This document shows, piece after piece, positions 1-12,700 of a DNA stretch of 64,000 bases. Position 1 is the stretch's first letter. Each line of letters opens with the position of its first letter. Both the position numbers and the translations under genes were made by a program. The DNA is from Atopsyche davidsoni (taxonomy: Eukaryota; Arthropoda; Insecta; Trichoptera; Hydrobiosidae): NCBI GenBank assembly GCA_022113835.1, contig JAILWY010000006.1, positions 4,092,001-4,156,000 on the forward strand, in the 5' to 3' direction. The notes under the pieces were generated by a model. That model was given only the letters and a program-made list of their open reading frames with translations, was not told the DNA's origin and did no database searches.

Positions 1-291
1 GAAGTGGAAGTGATCAAGATTTTCTAGTTAAAATAATACACGGGTGCAATCAGTAAATTTAGAGGGCCTTAAATTATTGAGATGGCTATCATCTGAAAGT
101 GAGATGGATGGATAGTTTCATTATAGCCCACAATAAATTTGCAGACGGCAAAATATTTACTGAGTGAATCAATAAGATCAGTATGATAAATAATGAGTAG
201 TGTAGCGTATAGTATAGTGTCAAAGAGTTCATCACTCTAATATCATAGTAATTGTAAGATAACTTTTTCATTTTGCCTTTGTCTATTTCAG

Positions 292-520
292 TTTACCAAG
301 CCATCTGTCATAGAGACGTACACGGCCTTCATCAACAACTGGAAGAAGGCCAAGGAGACCATAAAGGCCACATCTTCTTCACGACCAGCTTTCGCCAGAT
401 TCCTAGAGGCGATGGCCCGAGAGCATAAGGGGAAACTGTCTCTAGACAACTTACTCATCAAACCGGTGCAAAAGTTTCCCAGATACGAGCTGCTCATTCA
501 AAGACTGATCAAACATACGG
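292..520 (+). CDS. Arhgef17: ARHGEF17-like exon: distal DH domain
   Basis: The acceptor is a pyrimidine-rich tract ending in cag at 291, and the donor is gtaaat at 521. The exon enters in phase 0 with FTKPSVIETYTAF and ends with the catalytic-face helix IKPVQKFPRYELL followed by IQRLIKHT plus one base. This is the conserved C-terminal half of a Dbl-homology domain. Confidence 0.92.
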
Positions 521-3500
521 GTAAATTTTCGTTGTTTAACTTTTTGAAGCTATGAACACTTTTGTTTAATGCCTAGTATTATTCAAAGTTTAATTAAGAG
601 TATGAAAACCAATTTGTAGTAGAATATAAACGTGGTCAAAGACTGTGATTGGAATTGTTAAATAATCATATGACAACTTTTAGTCAAAATTTATCTAGGT
701 TAAAGCTCTGTATAACAATGTTACTACTTGAAAGAATGCATGCAAATAAACTTCATACAGATAGAATATGTTATGTTTTTTAGTCTATTTACAAGCCTAT
801 TTGAATGTTCCAGAACCATCGCATCCAGATCACCAGTTGCTCGTGGCGGCACAAAAAGAAATTCATGAGTTGTTGGTGCGCATCAACTGTACGGAGCGTG
901 AGTCCTTGGAGCTCGAGCAACAGCAGCAAGCTCTCCGGGAGCTGGAAGCTCTGGTAGAGGGACTGGCCCATCTTGTGGCCGCGGAGAGAACCTTCCTCCG
1001 CCATGACGTGGTTAGCGTACCAGCTGGCGCTCAGGCAACCAAGGAGCGAGCTCTTTTCCTATTCTCAGACTTGCTACTAATCACCAGCATCAAACGGAGG
1101 ACTGGGACTATTAGGAAGCCATCTGCTGTGTAAGTTACACATTTTTGCAGTGTTTACACCGCTGGGCCTTTCTTAGTAAATTTTCAAGTTTGCTTGGAAA
1201 AGTCTAGCATCACTTTAATCTAAAGGCAACTTAAGCAGAAATTAGTCAACGATTGGGAGCAGCCAAAGCAGTACTTACTAATATTTAGAAGAAGCATGTG
1301 TTAGCACCGGGTATACAACCGCTTTAAAAGAAGCCTTGCTATTTAATTAATTTCATCTTTAAATTAAACCATGTTTAAGCATATTTTTTAATAAATTTAC
1401 TTTATATTATAATATATAATTCTATGTTTCAGATCTTGTCCAGGTAGCTTGACCAGTACATTAGATGCCAACAAATTCAAACTGCTTATGAGGATATCAT
1501 TGGATGACATTGAAATACTAAAAGGTATTTATTTCAGTTTAATAATATCTTTCAGACTACAAAAATCAGTATTTAAAAAAAATAAACTCAATTTGATATC
1601 TATCTTACGAATGTTTCAGCTAAGGATGAAAACCTTCGTCGCATAATGCGGGAGATGGAGACCCTTACATCAGACGTCAGCACTTTGACACAAATAGCAG
1701 AACTTTCCGCCGCTCTGCACTGTGGGAGGACCCAGCTGGAGGAAGTGGTCAGAGACATGCTGTGTGGGTTGACTCGTCAGTTAACGGAACGTCAAGGAAG
1801 TGATGCCCAGCTTTCAGCTATGGAATTATCCATAAATACTTCGTAAGTACCCCTGTTCGCACTGTTGGTTTAATATTTTAGTGATTGAAAATCAACCATG
1901 GCTAACCATACAAATTTCTTTTTGTTTAGATTTTTCTCAAATATGATGTGGGGAGAAAATTACCCAGTATCAAAAATATATTTTTATTTTATATTGGTGA
2001 TCCATTTAACATTGAATTTTTAATAAGTCGTAGGTAGTTTTTTTTTTTATTAAATGCTTTTTAAACTTTGATTTCTTTTCAAAACCTCTAGTCCCAAGAT
2101 AATAAAAGATGCCTGAAGGCTTCAAACTAAATTGCTGATTTTTTATTATTCAGATTTATATCTTTCAAGAATTTAAAAAAAATGTACTCAGTTACATACA
2201 GTACAATATCATTAGAAGTAGTGTTTCTAATATACATACAGTTAATAAATAGATGGCACCGTAAAAAAAATTTCATTGATAATTTGTTCTATTCTGTTTG
2301 TGTATCTTATTCTGTTTGTATTATTACAGAAATGGCATAGAGAACTTGTCATTTGTGTTCCCCAATCCTGACAAGAGAACAAGCTGGGAGGAGGTGTTCA
2401 ATGAAGCTAAGCAAAAAATAGGTATAGTAAATCTCAAATAAGATACTTTATAAAATATTATATGATTAATTATCTATAATGAAATACCTGCAAGTATATA
2501 TAGCATATACCTTCAAATATATGTTATATTGAGCACAGTCTTAGTTTAAAATTTTCTTTATTATTTATACCAGCTCTGTCAGATGACAAGCGCCCTCCTC
2601 CTGAGTTTGTGAGTCCAGTGCCAATAAGGAAGACCAGAGCTGGACTGCAGTTCACCTGCGCCGCTCCCACCCTGGCCATCGCTCCCAACTCCACCAGAGA
2701 TGTTTGGGTTAGTATAACTTCAATATATTCCATTATTCTTAAAAAATAAATTTCCTACTAATTGATACTGAGGTATGAATAAAAATAATCTACAAGGTTA
2801 TTTAAATTTTATGGTAGAGCATTGCCAACTCTTAAATATAAAAGAGCACCTGGACGTAATCTGTTACGTTTCAAAAACTGTCATAAATGTAGTTAGTCAC
2901 TTTTTTCACGCTCAGTTCTAATGGCTTTAATATTATATTGGAATACAGCCATATTCAGCCATTTATCAATAAGCACAATGTGTCTCAAAATTATATCAAT
3001 CAACAAGTCAAAGATGTAATATGTTTTCATAAGCAGAGCATATGTATTTCAAACTTGAAATGATAAATTTCATTCTCTCAGCACTCTTGCATTTTTTAAG
3101 ACCCTTCAAGCATGCTTTAATTATTTTGAGGCCCTGGACTCTCCTTGTACCTCTGCTCCCTTGTTTTCACTATGAACCTGATTTCAGGCAGACTACTATA
3201 TATGGTATATACATGGATATAAAAATATCGCTTTCAACTTGTGTGGGCCTTATTTGCAACCAATTCCTTGAGAAATTCTTATTATTTTCAATAAGAATCA
3301 CATTTTATTCTAAGATCTGCAAAACATATTACATTTTCTACTGTTTTTTTATTACAAAAGGATTAATAAACTGAAAGATAAAATGTTGAATGATTAAAAT
3401 TAACGATATTATGGACTATTAATTCTTTCAATTTGAATATTTATTTCATTTATTTGTATTGTTTAAAATATAAATTTAACAGAAGTTATAGTTTTGAGAC

Positions 3501-6500
3501 ACCAAATGTCTTTTAAATATATAACTGATATTAAAATCTACTAAGGTGTGCAACAGCGACGGCTACGTTGGGCAAGTCTGCGTTCTAACTCTACAGCCTG
3601 AGCCCCAAGTGACATCGTGCAACGGTGTCTGCAACGCGCGCATCCTGTGTGTGGCCTGTGTCCCGCCGCCTCCCATGAGCAAGCTGGCCAGCGTCACAGC
3701 CGCGGCTGAGCAGACTCTGTCAGGGTAATTATAATTCTCATCAGCCGCTTATCACAATAAATTTTAAAGTGAGTTCACTGAATGAGGAAAAAAATTTATT
3801 CTCCTGATTTTTATTTTAAAGTATGTGATTTTACTTATACTGGATAAAAGCTAAGGCAACAATAAATTGCGCATACCATAGTATTATTACAAAACAAAAC
3901 GAGGTGAGAATATTCTTCTCATAAGAAAATTAGATCAATATAAGTGAACAAAACATACAAGCTTAAAAATCCAATGCTTACATTTAAAAAAACAATATTG
4001 TTTTTTCTTCAAATTATTATATACATAAATTCAAGAACACTTCGATAGTCTTGATGAAATTTATAACTATTCATTTTCAGACTAAACAGACAGAACTATT
4101 CCAACAGCAAGACTGGTATTAGTATTTCTATTCAAGACACGGATGAAGGAAATCAGAACATCAGGTTGGAAAGGTACAAATATAGCAAATTTCATTTTAA
4201 AGCAAGCAGAATAAATAAAAATACATTTTTTCTGAATTAAATTTTAAATACATATCAATTTAACTTTTACAGCTCTTCGTCGAGTGAGGATGATGATGAA
4301 GGCTCATCAGCCGGAGAGAACGCAAACGAAAATCAACAAAACTCCAGCTCAAATAATGCATTGAACTCATCACAGACCGGCAATTCACAGTCGAGCGTCA
4401 CCAATAATCAAATAAGCCAAAGTAAATCTGCCAGTGGAACTAACAATATCCAGAGCATAGCCGTTAATCCTGTGATGAAGTCCAGCTCTAACCCCAACGT
4501 CGATAAGTCAGCTATGGGCATTGCTTCAGGTTAGTATTCTATTTATATTTGTGAAATTTTGGGTGGGTCTTAAGTCATAGATTTATAATGTTTTTAGTTG
4601 TTTTTCAAGTGTCATGTTATCATTTGTACAGTAGTGTTATGAATTTTACTTGTATGTATTTTTTTTCATGTTTATTCTTGTGTTTATCAGGTACATCTTC
4701 CCCCAAGCAATCTGTGGATGAGAACAACTGTAATCAGCCTACCATGTGGCTTGGTACTGAAGATGGATGCATTCATGTGTACAACTGTTCTGATAATATC
4801 AGAATAAAGAAGAATAAAGTTAAAATTCAGCATGGATCGGGCGTTCATTGTATAGTGTGAGTAATTTTACATTTACTTAATTATATTTAAATAATACAAG
4901 GTGAGGTTATGTTAGTTTTAATTAATTAAGTTAACTGAATACCAACTTGTTCTGTGAGATACCCAAATAGTTTATACCCTACAAGGAAATTATTCACATA
5001 AACTTTTTTATTATCACTTGTGTATTTGTTTGTTCTAAATTACTACACATTTATACTAAAAAACCTCAAGTTAGTCATATCACTTTATAATATAAATAAT
5101 CTATATTGTTCATGTTTATTATTCTGTATCTCAAATGGAATTAATAAAACCTTTGACATGAAATAATATGTGTAATTTTATTTACAGATATGTTGATAAC
5201 AAGGTATTTGTTTCGCTGGCAAATGGTGACATTATGGTGTATGTTAGAGATAATGGTCAGTATAAATATAATCTTTAAAATGATTACTATTTTTAAATAC
5301 TTATTTTAGCACTAAATTTTGTATTTATTTTTTGTATCTAGGTGGATGGAGTGAGCATACGAGCTTGTCAGTTGGCACTGTTTCTTGCCCTGTGACTAAG
5401 GTTCTTCTATCTGGTGGAAAACTGTGGTGTGCTCAACATACTAATGTGAAGATAATCAATCCCATCACCATACAGGTAAAGCAAACAGATTAATAACACG
5501 TTGCAAGTTATGTCATCAAGTTTTATTATTGTTACACTTGTCATTTGTGTTACATTTTTCTAAATTTTAGGTGGAAGACAAGTTCTCAGTCAGCAATGAT
5601 CCCTCAAAGCCGATCAGTCACATGGCAATATCGGGGCTTGGCGTCTGGGTTGCTCTGCACAACACGGCTGTCCTGAAGTGCTACCACGCTAACACCAAAG
5701 AGATGCTCACAGAAATGAATATCGCTCCTGCTGTCACCAAAATGCTTGCTGGTATGTTTGAAAGTATAACTATTGATTTGATAAAAAAATGTGTCACAAC
5801 AAATAGATTAAAATTTTACTTACAATCTATGAAATCATATTTATATGACCACAACAGTATAACATGGTTATTTACATTTATCAAAAAAAAAATTCCGAAT
5901 TTTAAAAAATTACCGATGATTGTTTTGGTTAAATGTCACTCAATACTTTTTCAGGGTGTGATGATATTATCAGGCAACATAAGGCAGCATGCTTGCGTGT
6001 AACGTCCCTGCTGGCATGTCGTGACCTGCTGTGGGTTGGCACCAGCGCTGGCGTGCTCCTGACTGCCCCTGCTGCACCCCCTCGCCCCCCAGCACACCCC
6101 ACTCTCTGTGGTATACCTCCTGCAATATAAAATTCAATCCTTCATAGTTGTTGGCGATATTTAATTTGTTGAACTGAGAGAGAGATTAAGAGCTATGTTG
6201 CTACAGATATCTTTGACTGGAGCCAGGTCCATCATAAAATTCATATCTTCAGTACTCATGTGCTGATACTTTGAAACCCTCAGGGCATATGCTTGTCTAT
6301 TTTACGTAACCAGATCTGTTATGAGGCCACATGTGCGGCCTTTGACACTCTCAAAGAATGAGGTCATATCATAAAAATAAATATTTTTTGGTATTTTTAA
6401 GTAACTTTGGAAAGGTTTTTCTTAACTTTATATCCTCACAATTTCAGGCATACCACAGGGACACACAGGGCATGTACGCTTCCTCACAGTTGTTGAAGCT

Positions 6501-6746
6501 TCTCAAACCACATTAGGAAGTACTGGATCCCTGACAGCTCAAAATAATACCAGCCAAAAGCCATCACTTCTGAGAAGGTCTATTAACTCCCCCAGTAAGC
6601 TCAAAACTGCAGGAGAAAACAACACGAGTGGCCAACTTCTCGTAATATCTGGAGGTGATGGATACGAAGACTTCAGGAGTTCCGGCGTCTCTGAGGTCGC
6701 CGGCAGGGAAGATTCCACAAACCATCTTTTACTCTGGAAAGTTTGA
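292..6746 (+). CDS. Arhgef17: ARHGEF17-like Rho guanine-nucleotide exchange factor, 3' part of gene (15 coding exons)
   Basis: The coding exons are 292-520, 814-1129, 1433-1524, 1620-1842, 2330-2421, 2574-2707, 3546-3724, 4081-4173, 4273-4529, 4691-4856, 5188-5255, 5342-5475, 5571-5751, 5955-6110 and 6448-6746. All junctions are AG/GT with matching phases, giving 872 residues then TGA. Residues 1 to about 110 are the distal DH domain, with the conserved helix LLIKPVQKFPRYELLIQRL that contacts Rho. A PH-like segment follows, with the strand RALFLFSDLLLITSIKRR. From about residue 363 comes a WD40-like propeller with VCNSDGYVGQVC, MWLGTEDGCIHVY, DDIIRQHKAACLRVTSLL and VISGGDGYEDF, and the end is NHLLLWKV. 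These motifs, their order and the C-terminus match vertebrate ARHGEF17 (TEM4), which activates RhoA-type GTPases at the actin cytoskeleton. The N-terminus and first half of the DH domain lie left of the window. ARHGEF10 is the next-best family but has a different C-terminus. Confidence 0.93.
814..1129 (+). CDS. Arhgef17: ARHGEF17-like exon: end of DH domain and start of PH-like region
   Basis: Acceptor tgttccag and donor gtaagt. It encodes EPSHPDHQLL, an amphipathic Gln/Glu/Leu-rich helix, then the PH-like strand ALFLFSDLLLITSIKRRTG. It leaves two bases of a Val codon, completed in the next exon. Confidence 0.93.
1433..1524 (+). CDS. Arhgef17: ARHGEF17-like exon: PH-like region
   Basis: Acceptor atgtttcag and donor gtattt. 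It encodes SCPGSLTSTLDANKFKLLMR then ISLDDIEILK. The phase is 1 base in, 30 codons, 1 base out, and joins cleanly on both sides. It aligns with the human ARHGEF17 stretch containing KYKMLWKLPLEDADIIKG. Confidence 0.9.
1620..1842 (+). CDS. Arhgef17: ARHGEF17-like exon: helical segment after the PH-like region
   Basis: Acceptor atgtttcag and donor gtaagt. It encodes a helical stretch with MREMETLTSDVSTLTQIAEL and VVRDMLCGLTRQLTERQ. This corresponds to the human segment with LDEDLTTLGQMSKLSESLG. Confidence 0.92.
2330..2421 (+). CDS. Arhgef17: ARHGEF17-like exon
   Basis: Acceptor ttattacag and donor gtatag. It encodes 30 residues, NGIENLSFVFPNPDKRTSWE then EVFNEAKQKI. It matches the conserved FEFPHPD...FEQAFDEAKRKL stretch of ARHGEF17. 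Confidence 0.9.
2574..2707 (+). CDS. Arhgef17: ARHGEF17-like exon: PIRKTRAGLQFTCAAPTL motif
   Basis: Acceptor taccag and donor gttagt. It contains PIRKTRAGLQFTCAAPTL, almost the same as the human PIMKTRSGMQFSCAAPTL, which marks the entry to the propeller. It ends on a complete Trp codon and continues into VCNSDGYVGQVC. Confidence 0.94.
3546..3724 (+). CDS. Arhgef17: ARHGEF17-like exon: first propeller blade
   Basis: Acceptor ctactaag and donor gtaatt. It encodes VCNSDGYVGQVCVLTLQPEP, then NGVCNARILCVACVPPPP. Together with the preceding Trp this gives the family signature WVCNSDGYVGQVC. Confidence 0.93.
4081..4173 (+). CDS. Arhgef17: ARHGEF17-like exon: linker
   Basis: Acceptor cattttcag and donor gtacaa. 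It encodes 30 full codons including KTGISISIQDTDEGNQ. ISI corresponds to HISIAGSG in human ARHGEF17. Conservation is low here, and the call rests on splice sites and phase. Confidence 0.85.
4273..4529 (+). CDS. Arhgef17: ARHGEF17-like exon: Ser/Asn/acidic disordered linker
   Basis: Acceptor ttttacag and donor gttagt. It opens with SSSSSEDDDEGSS, the counterpart of the vertebrate DSDSDDESSPSPS linker, and continues with an 85-codon Ser/Asn/Gln-rich, low-complexity segment. Confidence 0.88.
4691..4856 (+). CDS. Arhgef17: ARHGEF17-like exon: WLGTEDGCIHVY propeller blade
   Basis: Acceptor tttatcag and donor gtgagt. It contains MWLGTEDGCIHVYNCSDNIR and VKIQHGSGVHCIV, nearly the same as vertebrate WLGTEDGCVHVYQSSDSIR. 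Confidence 0.95.
5188..5255 (+). CDS. Arhgef17: ARHGEF17-like exon: propeller blade
   Basis: Acceptor tttacag and donor gtcagt. A short exon encoding YVDNKVFVSLANGDIMVYVR then DN, matching YLNNQVFVSLANGELVVYQR. Confidence 0.93.
5342..5475 (+). CDS. Arhgef17: ARHGEF17-like exon: propeller blade
   Basis: Acceptor gtatctag and donor gtaaag. It encodes 44 residues including SVGTVSCPVTKVLLSGGKLW then CAQHTNVKIINP, matching the vertebrate block VTLGTQGSPITKMVSVGGRLW. Confidence 0.94.
5571..5751 (+). CDS. Arhgef17: ARHGEF17-like exon: propeller blade
   Basis: Acceptor aaattttag and donor gtatgt. It encodes VEDKFSVSNDPSKPISHMAI, SGLGVWVALHNTAVLKCYH and APAVTKMLA. These correspond to SSLGVWVTLKGSAHVCLYH and TPPVHRMLAG. 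The frame stays open into the intron, so the reading frame alone overstates the exon. Confidence 0.95.
5955..6110 (+). CDS. Arhgef17: ARHGEF17-like exon: IIRQHKAACLRVTSLL blade
   Basis: Acceptor cttttcag and donor gtatac. It encodes CDDIIRQHKAACLRVTSLLA and LLWVGTSAGVLLTAP, then a Pro-rich stretch. Apart from that stretch it is nearly identical to vertebrate ARHGEF17. Reading through the donor gives a stop after 9 codons, and splicing restores GIPQGHTGHVRFL. Confidence 0.96.
6448..6746 (+). CDS. Arhgef17: ARHGEF17-like terminal exon
   Basis: Acceptor caatttcag; it ends at TGA 6744-6746. It begins GIPQGHTGHVRFLTVVEAS, then has a Ser/Thr-rich insert, then LLVISGGDGYEDFRSSG and REDSTNHLLLWKV-stop. 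The same C-terminus is found in vertebrate ARHGEF17, so the annotated stop is very likely the real one. Confidence 0.96.
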
Positions 6747-9700
6747 ACAATCTTCAATTGAATTTGGGACTGTTTAATTTGATGTATTATCATTCTCTCT
6801 TTGTCGATGTTTTGCTTTTTCTCGAGTGCCAAAGTTATTGTTACTTTTGTAAATTGTATAACCATGACAGGTGAGTGATATTTGCAAGATTGAAAGATGT
6901 TATTCCCGATTTTGAGGCATGAATATTATGAATACTTTTCAATTCAATTTGAAGTAATTGCATCATAAAAATATTCTGCTCTTCAATGTCGCATTTTCTG
7001 ACTACCTTGAAATAACCGGAATACCCACATTGAGGTTTCACATTCTGCTTGGACAGAAACATACATATTCTTGTTAGCGCCTTTGGGATCCAATCCTATT
7101 TCCCTTAGAAAGATGTTGAAGTATAATAATATTTAAATTTCTCTTAAATCACTTCTAAAGTGTTTAATCTGTATATTTATGGAGTATGAAGCTAGGTTCT
7201 CTTTCTCTCTTTCACGTGGCTACATAAATATTCTTTTAGGATGTAAAAATTATAATATTACAGGAAATGTAAAGACTGTGACAATGGTGGCGTTTGGTTT
7301 GATCAATAAATTTCTACACTACTTGCCTAATTTTTTTCAAAGCGTGTCATCAATGCAAAATTTTAGATTTAGTTTTAAGTCCAAAGTAAATATACGTAAT
7401 AAAATTAATAAGTATATACTTTTTAGGTTTTGTTTGTCTCCGCTAATGGAAAGGTAGCATTAAATAAGTACATATTCCAAAAAAATATATATTATGCGAG
7501 TATTGTAACCAACAGTCATTATATTAATTATTTGTCCAGGTATGCAACAATATCCATTTTAAAATTTTACCTTAAAATAAGTACAGTGATATAATATTAT
7601 TTTTGATGAAGAAGTCTTGATTAACACTTGTGAATTATGTTTTCGTTTCTGAGAATTTGACACTAGGCTCATTTTTATTAGTAAACCCTATTAGTATATG
7701 AATTTGAGCACTAAAATTTGTGTTACTACCTATTGTAAAAATACTATCAAAGCTAGAGATTAAAAATGTATATGAATTAATTCTTTCTGTGCATGATTTT
7801 AGAAAAAAAACGATTGATGTATTCAACAAAATGTTACTGTAGAAAAGTATCATTAACTCTATGTAATTATCAGGAGTAGTTAGGGTAATTCTTTGTTTTA
7901 TTTTTGAGAAGAAATGTTGAAGCTTATCTTTCAGGTTATAGAAGTGTTGACATTAATTCGTAAATATTTTGTCTTGTATTTATTTTTTGTTTATGGCTTG
8001 ATTTAGAAACACTATGTAATAACAGCCAAATACAACGTTTACTTTTGTAGTAAATATTTCAAATTTTGTTGTTAAATACACCACTATATTAAGTTGGTGG
8101 ATATGTTAACCTAGAGCCATAAAAAATTAGGTAGAAAATATAAAATTATATGTGAATTTTAATAGCTAGCATAAATACATTAAATCCAGTTGTTAGCAAT
8201 GAATGTTCCAATGCATGATACATAATATTAAACTTAATTGTATGAATATTATTCAATCAGTGGGCGTTTGTAATACTTTGCAGTGAATTACTTTTTAGAT
8301 GTTATTTTTTATATAGGTAGTGATGCGTCAGGTTTTGTAAAATGTGGAAACTAAAAATATAGTAGTTGAACCTATTTAATATTGGTACTGTATGTCCTGA
8401 AAGTTTTATTTTTAAGTCTCTCAATAATACAGGGATGTATTAACTTTGATGCCCAAAAATATTTGTCGTGTAGAGACATAGTATCATTGCTTCTATATTT
8501 TATTTTATTTTTTGAAAATTGTTTAAGATATTGATTTTACATTCTTAAACTATCAAAAAAATATTATCTCCTATGGTTAAATTGTCGGTGGATTGTACAG
8601 GGTTTGGAGCTGATTTACTTCATACATTATAAAAGATAGAAGAGCACATATCAAGATAAATACAAAATCCTTACTTGTTTTCTTACCTTCTGTTTATTTT
8701 CTTATATTTTTTTTGATTCATAAATATGACAGATATTATCGCTCAATTTTATCAACGTAAGATTAAAATTATATTTTTGGAAATACAGTACCTTGTTAAA
8801 TCTTATTTTGTAACAAGATATTTTCAGTTTAGGTAATTTAGCACATTTGTGTAGGAATAAACCAAGATAGAAGTTGATTACTGTTGTCAAATTAAAAATT
8901 GTATTGACTTTATTAGAGATGGATATGTGTAGGCTTATTTATGTAATATAGTATATTTACACCATCAAGTGTTATATTAGCAAACAAGATATCAAAAATG
9001 TTTTATTTTCCAAATCAATAGCCACAGGTGGAATGAAGACTTGAATCTTTTCCAAATGAACTGCTGGGGTGTGTTATATAATGACACTGAAAAGGTTAAT
9101 AATACTAGAGAGTGAATCAAAAGTACATAAGATATGTATATTCAAATAATTTGATGACATACTTGAAACAGGTCAACTTAATTGCTAAAATAAACGCCAT
9201 TTTGCATGTTTACTGTAAATTTCTACTTATTTGTTTATGGTAAAATGAATTATTTTACAGAATATTTTATAAAAACTACACTATCTATTATAAATACACC
9301 TTTGCAAAGCGAAGCCATTTTAGAAATAATTCTTTAGAGAACTCGTCAAAACATATATAAATGTCCAATACACAATTAGACACAAAGCGTAAATATGCAA
9401 GTTAAATAGCAAATAATGTGGAATAAATGATCTGATATTGTCGTATGATTTAATTGAATTGAATTTAAATGTTAATGTATCATCTGTGGTCACTCTCTAG
9501 TTTTATATATAAACACGAGATTGATTAAAAACTATGATTTATGATTGATTGAATTCATTCTGTATATACAAGTAAAGAGCTTTATTTTAAATGTAAGATT
9601 ACGTTACATTTATGTGACACATTTGATTGTGTTTGTGAAATATTCCATAAATGTATTACTTTGTAAGTACTTAATTTATATGATTTTCCTTTTGTTATTA

Positions 9701-12700
9701 TTAAGTGAATTGCCATATTCATTTCAATTTTTATTTGTAAATATTAAGGATATGATGATAATTATTTGAAAACTTACGTGCAATGAAATTAAGGTATTTT
9801 ATATTTTCTAAAATGATTTTCTCGTGTTATTATTTCACTGGAATGTGCGGAAAAGATATGTGGAAATGGATTAGAATAATAATTATTCTGATTTGTATTT
9901 ATTAATAATACAACTTATGTATTTATTGTTTTTTTAATAAATGATATCAACAACAATGAAAATCTAAGATTTAATTTCGATGTCGCCACAATATCTACAC
10001 AAGGAATTCCAAAAATGTATTATTGTTGCACATTAAAATGTTCACTTGAAAATAAATTTTCAAATAAACAGAGGGACAATTGTTACACTCTCAAAATACA
10101 TAGAATTGTATTATAAACACACTTATTAAGCAGGCTAAACTCCCAATATTTTGTACTCACTTATTCCAAAATAAATAATTATTTTTGGTTGTGATTTTAA
10201 AATGAATAGGTGGGATTGGGGTCATAATAAAACAAAATTCACTTTCTTATTTTAGCATATTATTTTGCAAATCCAACTTGTCATTCATCTTTAAAATATT
10301 CTTAACAAAGTAACTTTTTATAATAAAAAAAAAACAATTCAAACTTTTCAATTTCATTCGACATATGTATAAAAAAATATAATCATTAACGTAATCGAAC
10401 ACAACAGGTGAACAAAAATAATGTCACAATTACAGTGCTTTGTAAACAACATACTTCACACTTATTTCCAATACCTATTGCACAATAACTTTTCACAAAA
10501 ACAATCTGTAAATATACTCCACTTGTAAAAATATTGCCTTTTCGAGCCCAGAGTTAAAAAAAAGATATAAGGACAAGTTTACTAAAGTAGGTATACAAAT
10601 TTTTTGTTTGTTTTTTGAGGCGTTGAAATCAAATGTAAATTGTACAATGTGCTACATTTATATTAAATTATTCAAATCAATACATAAAGTTAAATTTGAA
10701 AATATTTAATTGCGTATCTCTAAAAATTAAACATTTATTGAGATGTTCATTGTAAACAATAAAATATTTTCTTATCTATGTTTGAAAAAAATGTATGCAT
10801 AGTCTTTAATAATAAAAATATTCGCGACGTTAAATTTTCAATGGGTGGGACACGCTTTGCACCAAGACGCTGTTAGAATATAATTTTTTTAATGAGAATA
10901 TTTTTATTTCACACTTTTCTACGATAATCACTGAGCTATATATACTGGAAACGATATAAGGACATTCTAGATAGGCCAATTGTCTTATGTGTTATTACTT
11001 ATGCCTTTTACCATTTAAAGATTTTATATGTGAGTGAGTTGTAAGATGTAGGTACAATTATGTAATAAGTATTTTACAAAGATTTGAATACAAAGCATAA
11101 AATGTGTACAGGGTCGTCTCTAATATACATCAGCTCAATGACAAACAAGTAAACATTGTACATTGTGCATTTGATTGCGGTGGTGTCACTTCGGTACTTC
11201 CCAGAAAGTTTTAAAGTATTTATTACATTAATAAGTCTTATAATAAAATATCCACAGATTACAGCATACTTTTATCGTCTATAGATTATAAAGTATGTAC
11301 ACCAAAGCATTTCTATGTGGTCAAACAGAGTAAATTATCATAGAATTTATTAACTACATTTATAAATATCTTACATTGAAAGCTTGTTGTTTAAAAGAAA
11401 AATATTAACTTTGATGGTGTGTTTGTTGTTCTGTTTCAATTCATATAAATAGCTTTCCACTTTTTGCATTTATTTTAGTCGATCGGTGAAACTTCCACAA
11501 GTTTTTTAAGTTATGCGTGATCTGTCCCTTTGCTGTAAATTTTTGAGGTTATATGGCCATTCACATTCAAAATGAGCCTCATAAGATTATTATATTTGGA
11601 TTATTCTCGATGAATTTTTAATTTTATATATTTACAGTCAAACATGCTTCTAACATTCATAAATACACACTTAAAACCGAGAAAAGTTTCCATAATTTAC
11701 TTTACTTATAATTCCATAATACTGTCACCGAAATGCCCTTGATAAAAGATATCTAAAAAAGATTACCTAAAACATTTTTAATACAATTAAGGTTGGAATT
11801 AGCGTATGTACACTTAGATTTAACTATTTTCTTTTTAAATTATACATTTATAGATATTTTGTACAGAATAATAATCAATATAATTTGTAAAAAATCTATA
11901 GACGCTACTCTATAAATTATTTTGCTAAACAATCACAAACAAATTGAGTATGATCAGTAATGATAATAAATAGGTTATTGGAGGCTTAGTATTAGGTACA
12001 TTGCATTGTCAAGAGTACAACGATAGTCTTGAAAAGGCTTTCCACTTCTGTAACCTGGCTCGGCAGGAAAACCGCATTAATTTCAGTAAAGATCAGTAAA
12101 GTTAAAGAAAATTCGTATTTTCGTTGATGAAAATTAAAATTTTTACAAAAAATAAGTTTATTTTTGTCGTATAGACTTGAAAAATGACTGACTCACTTCG
12201 AGCGAGCCCTCGATATCTGGCAATACTGACAACCAAAATTTACTTGAACTTAACAATAATTTAGATTAATTACATATTGCAAATTTGAATATAAATATAT
12301 ATTGTACATAAAAAATTAAAAACTAATTTTCACAAAATAATAATTGTATAAGTAGATACGTATATTTAAAGCAAAGTACGAAAATTAATAATCGTTGTCG
12401 TAACTTATCAATCTTTAAGATTGCCAATTTATAAAAGAAATCCCAACAAAACTGATTCAGGGAGAAAATAAATCATTATGTATTTCAATAACAACAATAA
12501 TAATTTTAAAAATACACCAAACAAGGCGAATAACAAGTGGTAAGTAGTATTGCCAACGTATAAAGCTAGTAACAAAGTATTTTGAAAAATCTTAATATTA
12601 ATCTATAATAGAGAGCGAGTTGCAAACATTTATATTTTTAATTGATAAAGGAAGAGAGCAAAGTACTTGACAATCTTTTAGTATTCAGTTCATTACATAC

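Larger units (their letters stand above)
521..6447 (+). other. Introns of the ARHGEF17-like gene
   Basis: There are fourteen short introns, from 77-bp (5256-5341 is 86 bp; 4174-4272 is 99 bp) up to 838 bp (2708-3545). Those over 300 bp (1130-1432, 1843-2329, 2708-3545, 3725-4080, 4857-5187, 6111-6447) are AT-rich, and I see no further exon, RNA gene or repeat in them. Positions 1-291 are the 3' part of an incomplete upstream intron. Confidence 0.7.

Noticed and set aside
5571..6002. 143-codon frame running past the exon 5571-5751
   Set aside because: Only the first 60 codons match ARHGEF17. The rest is intron read-through, and the donor at 5752 joins correctly to 5955.
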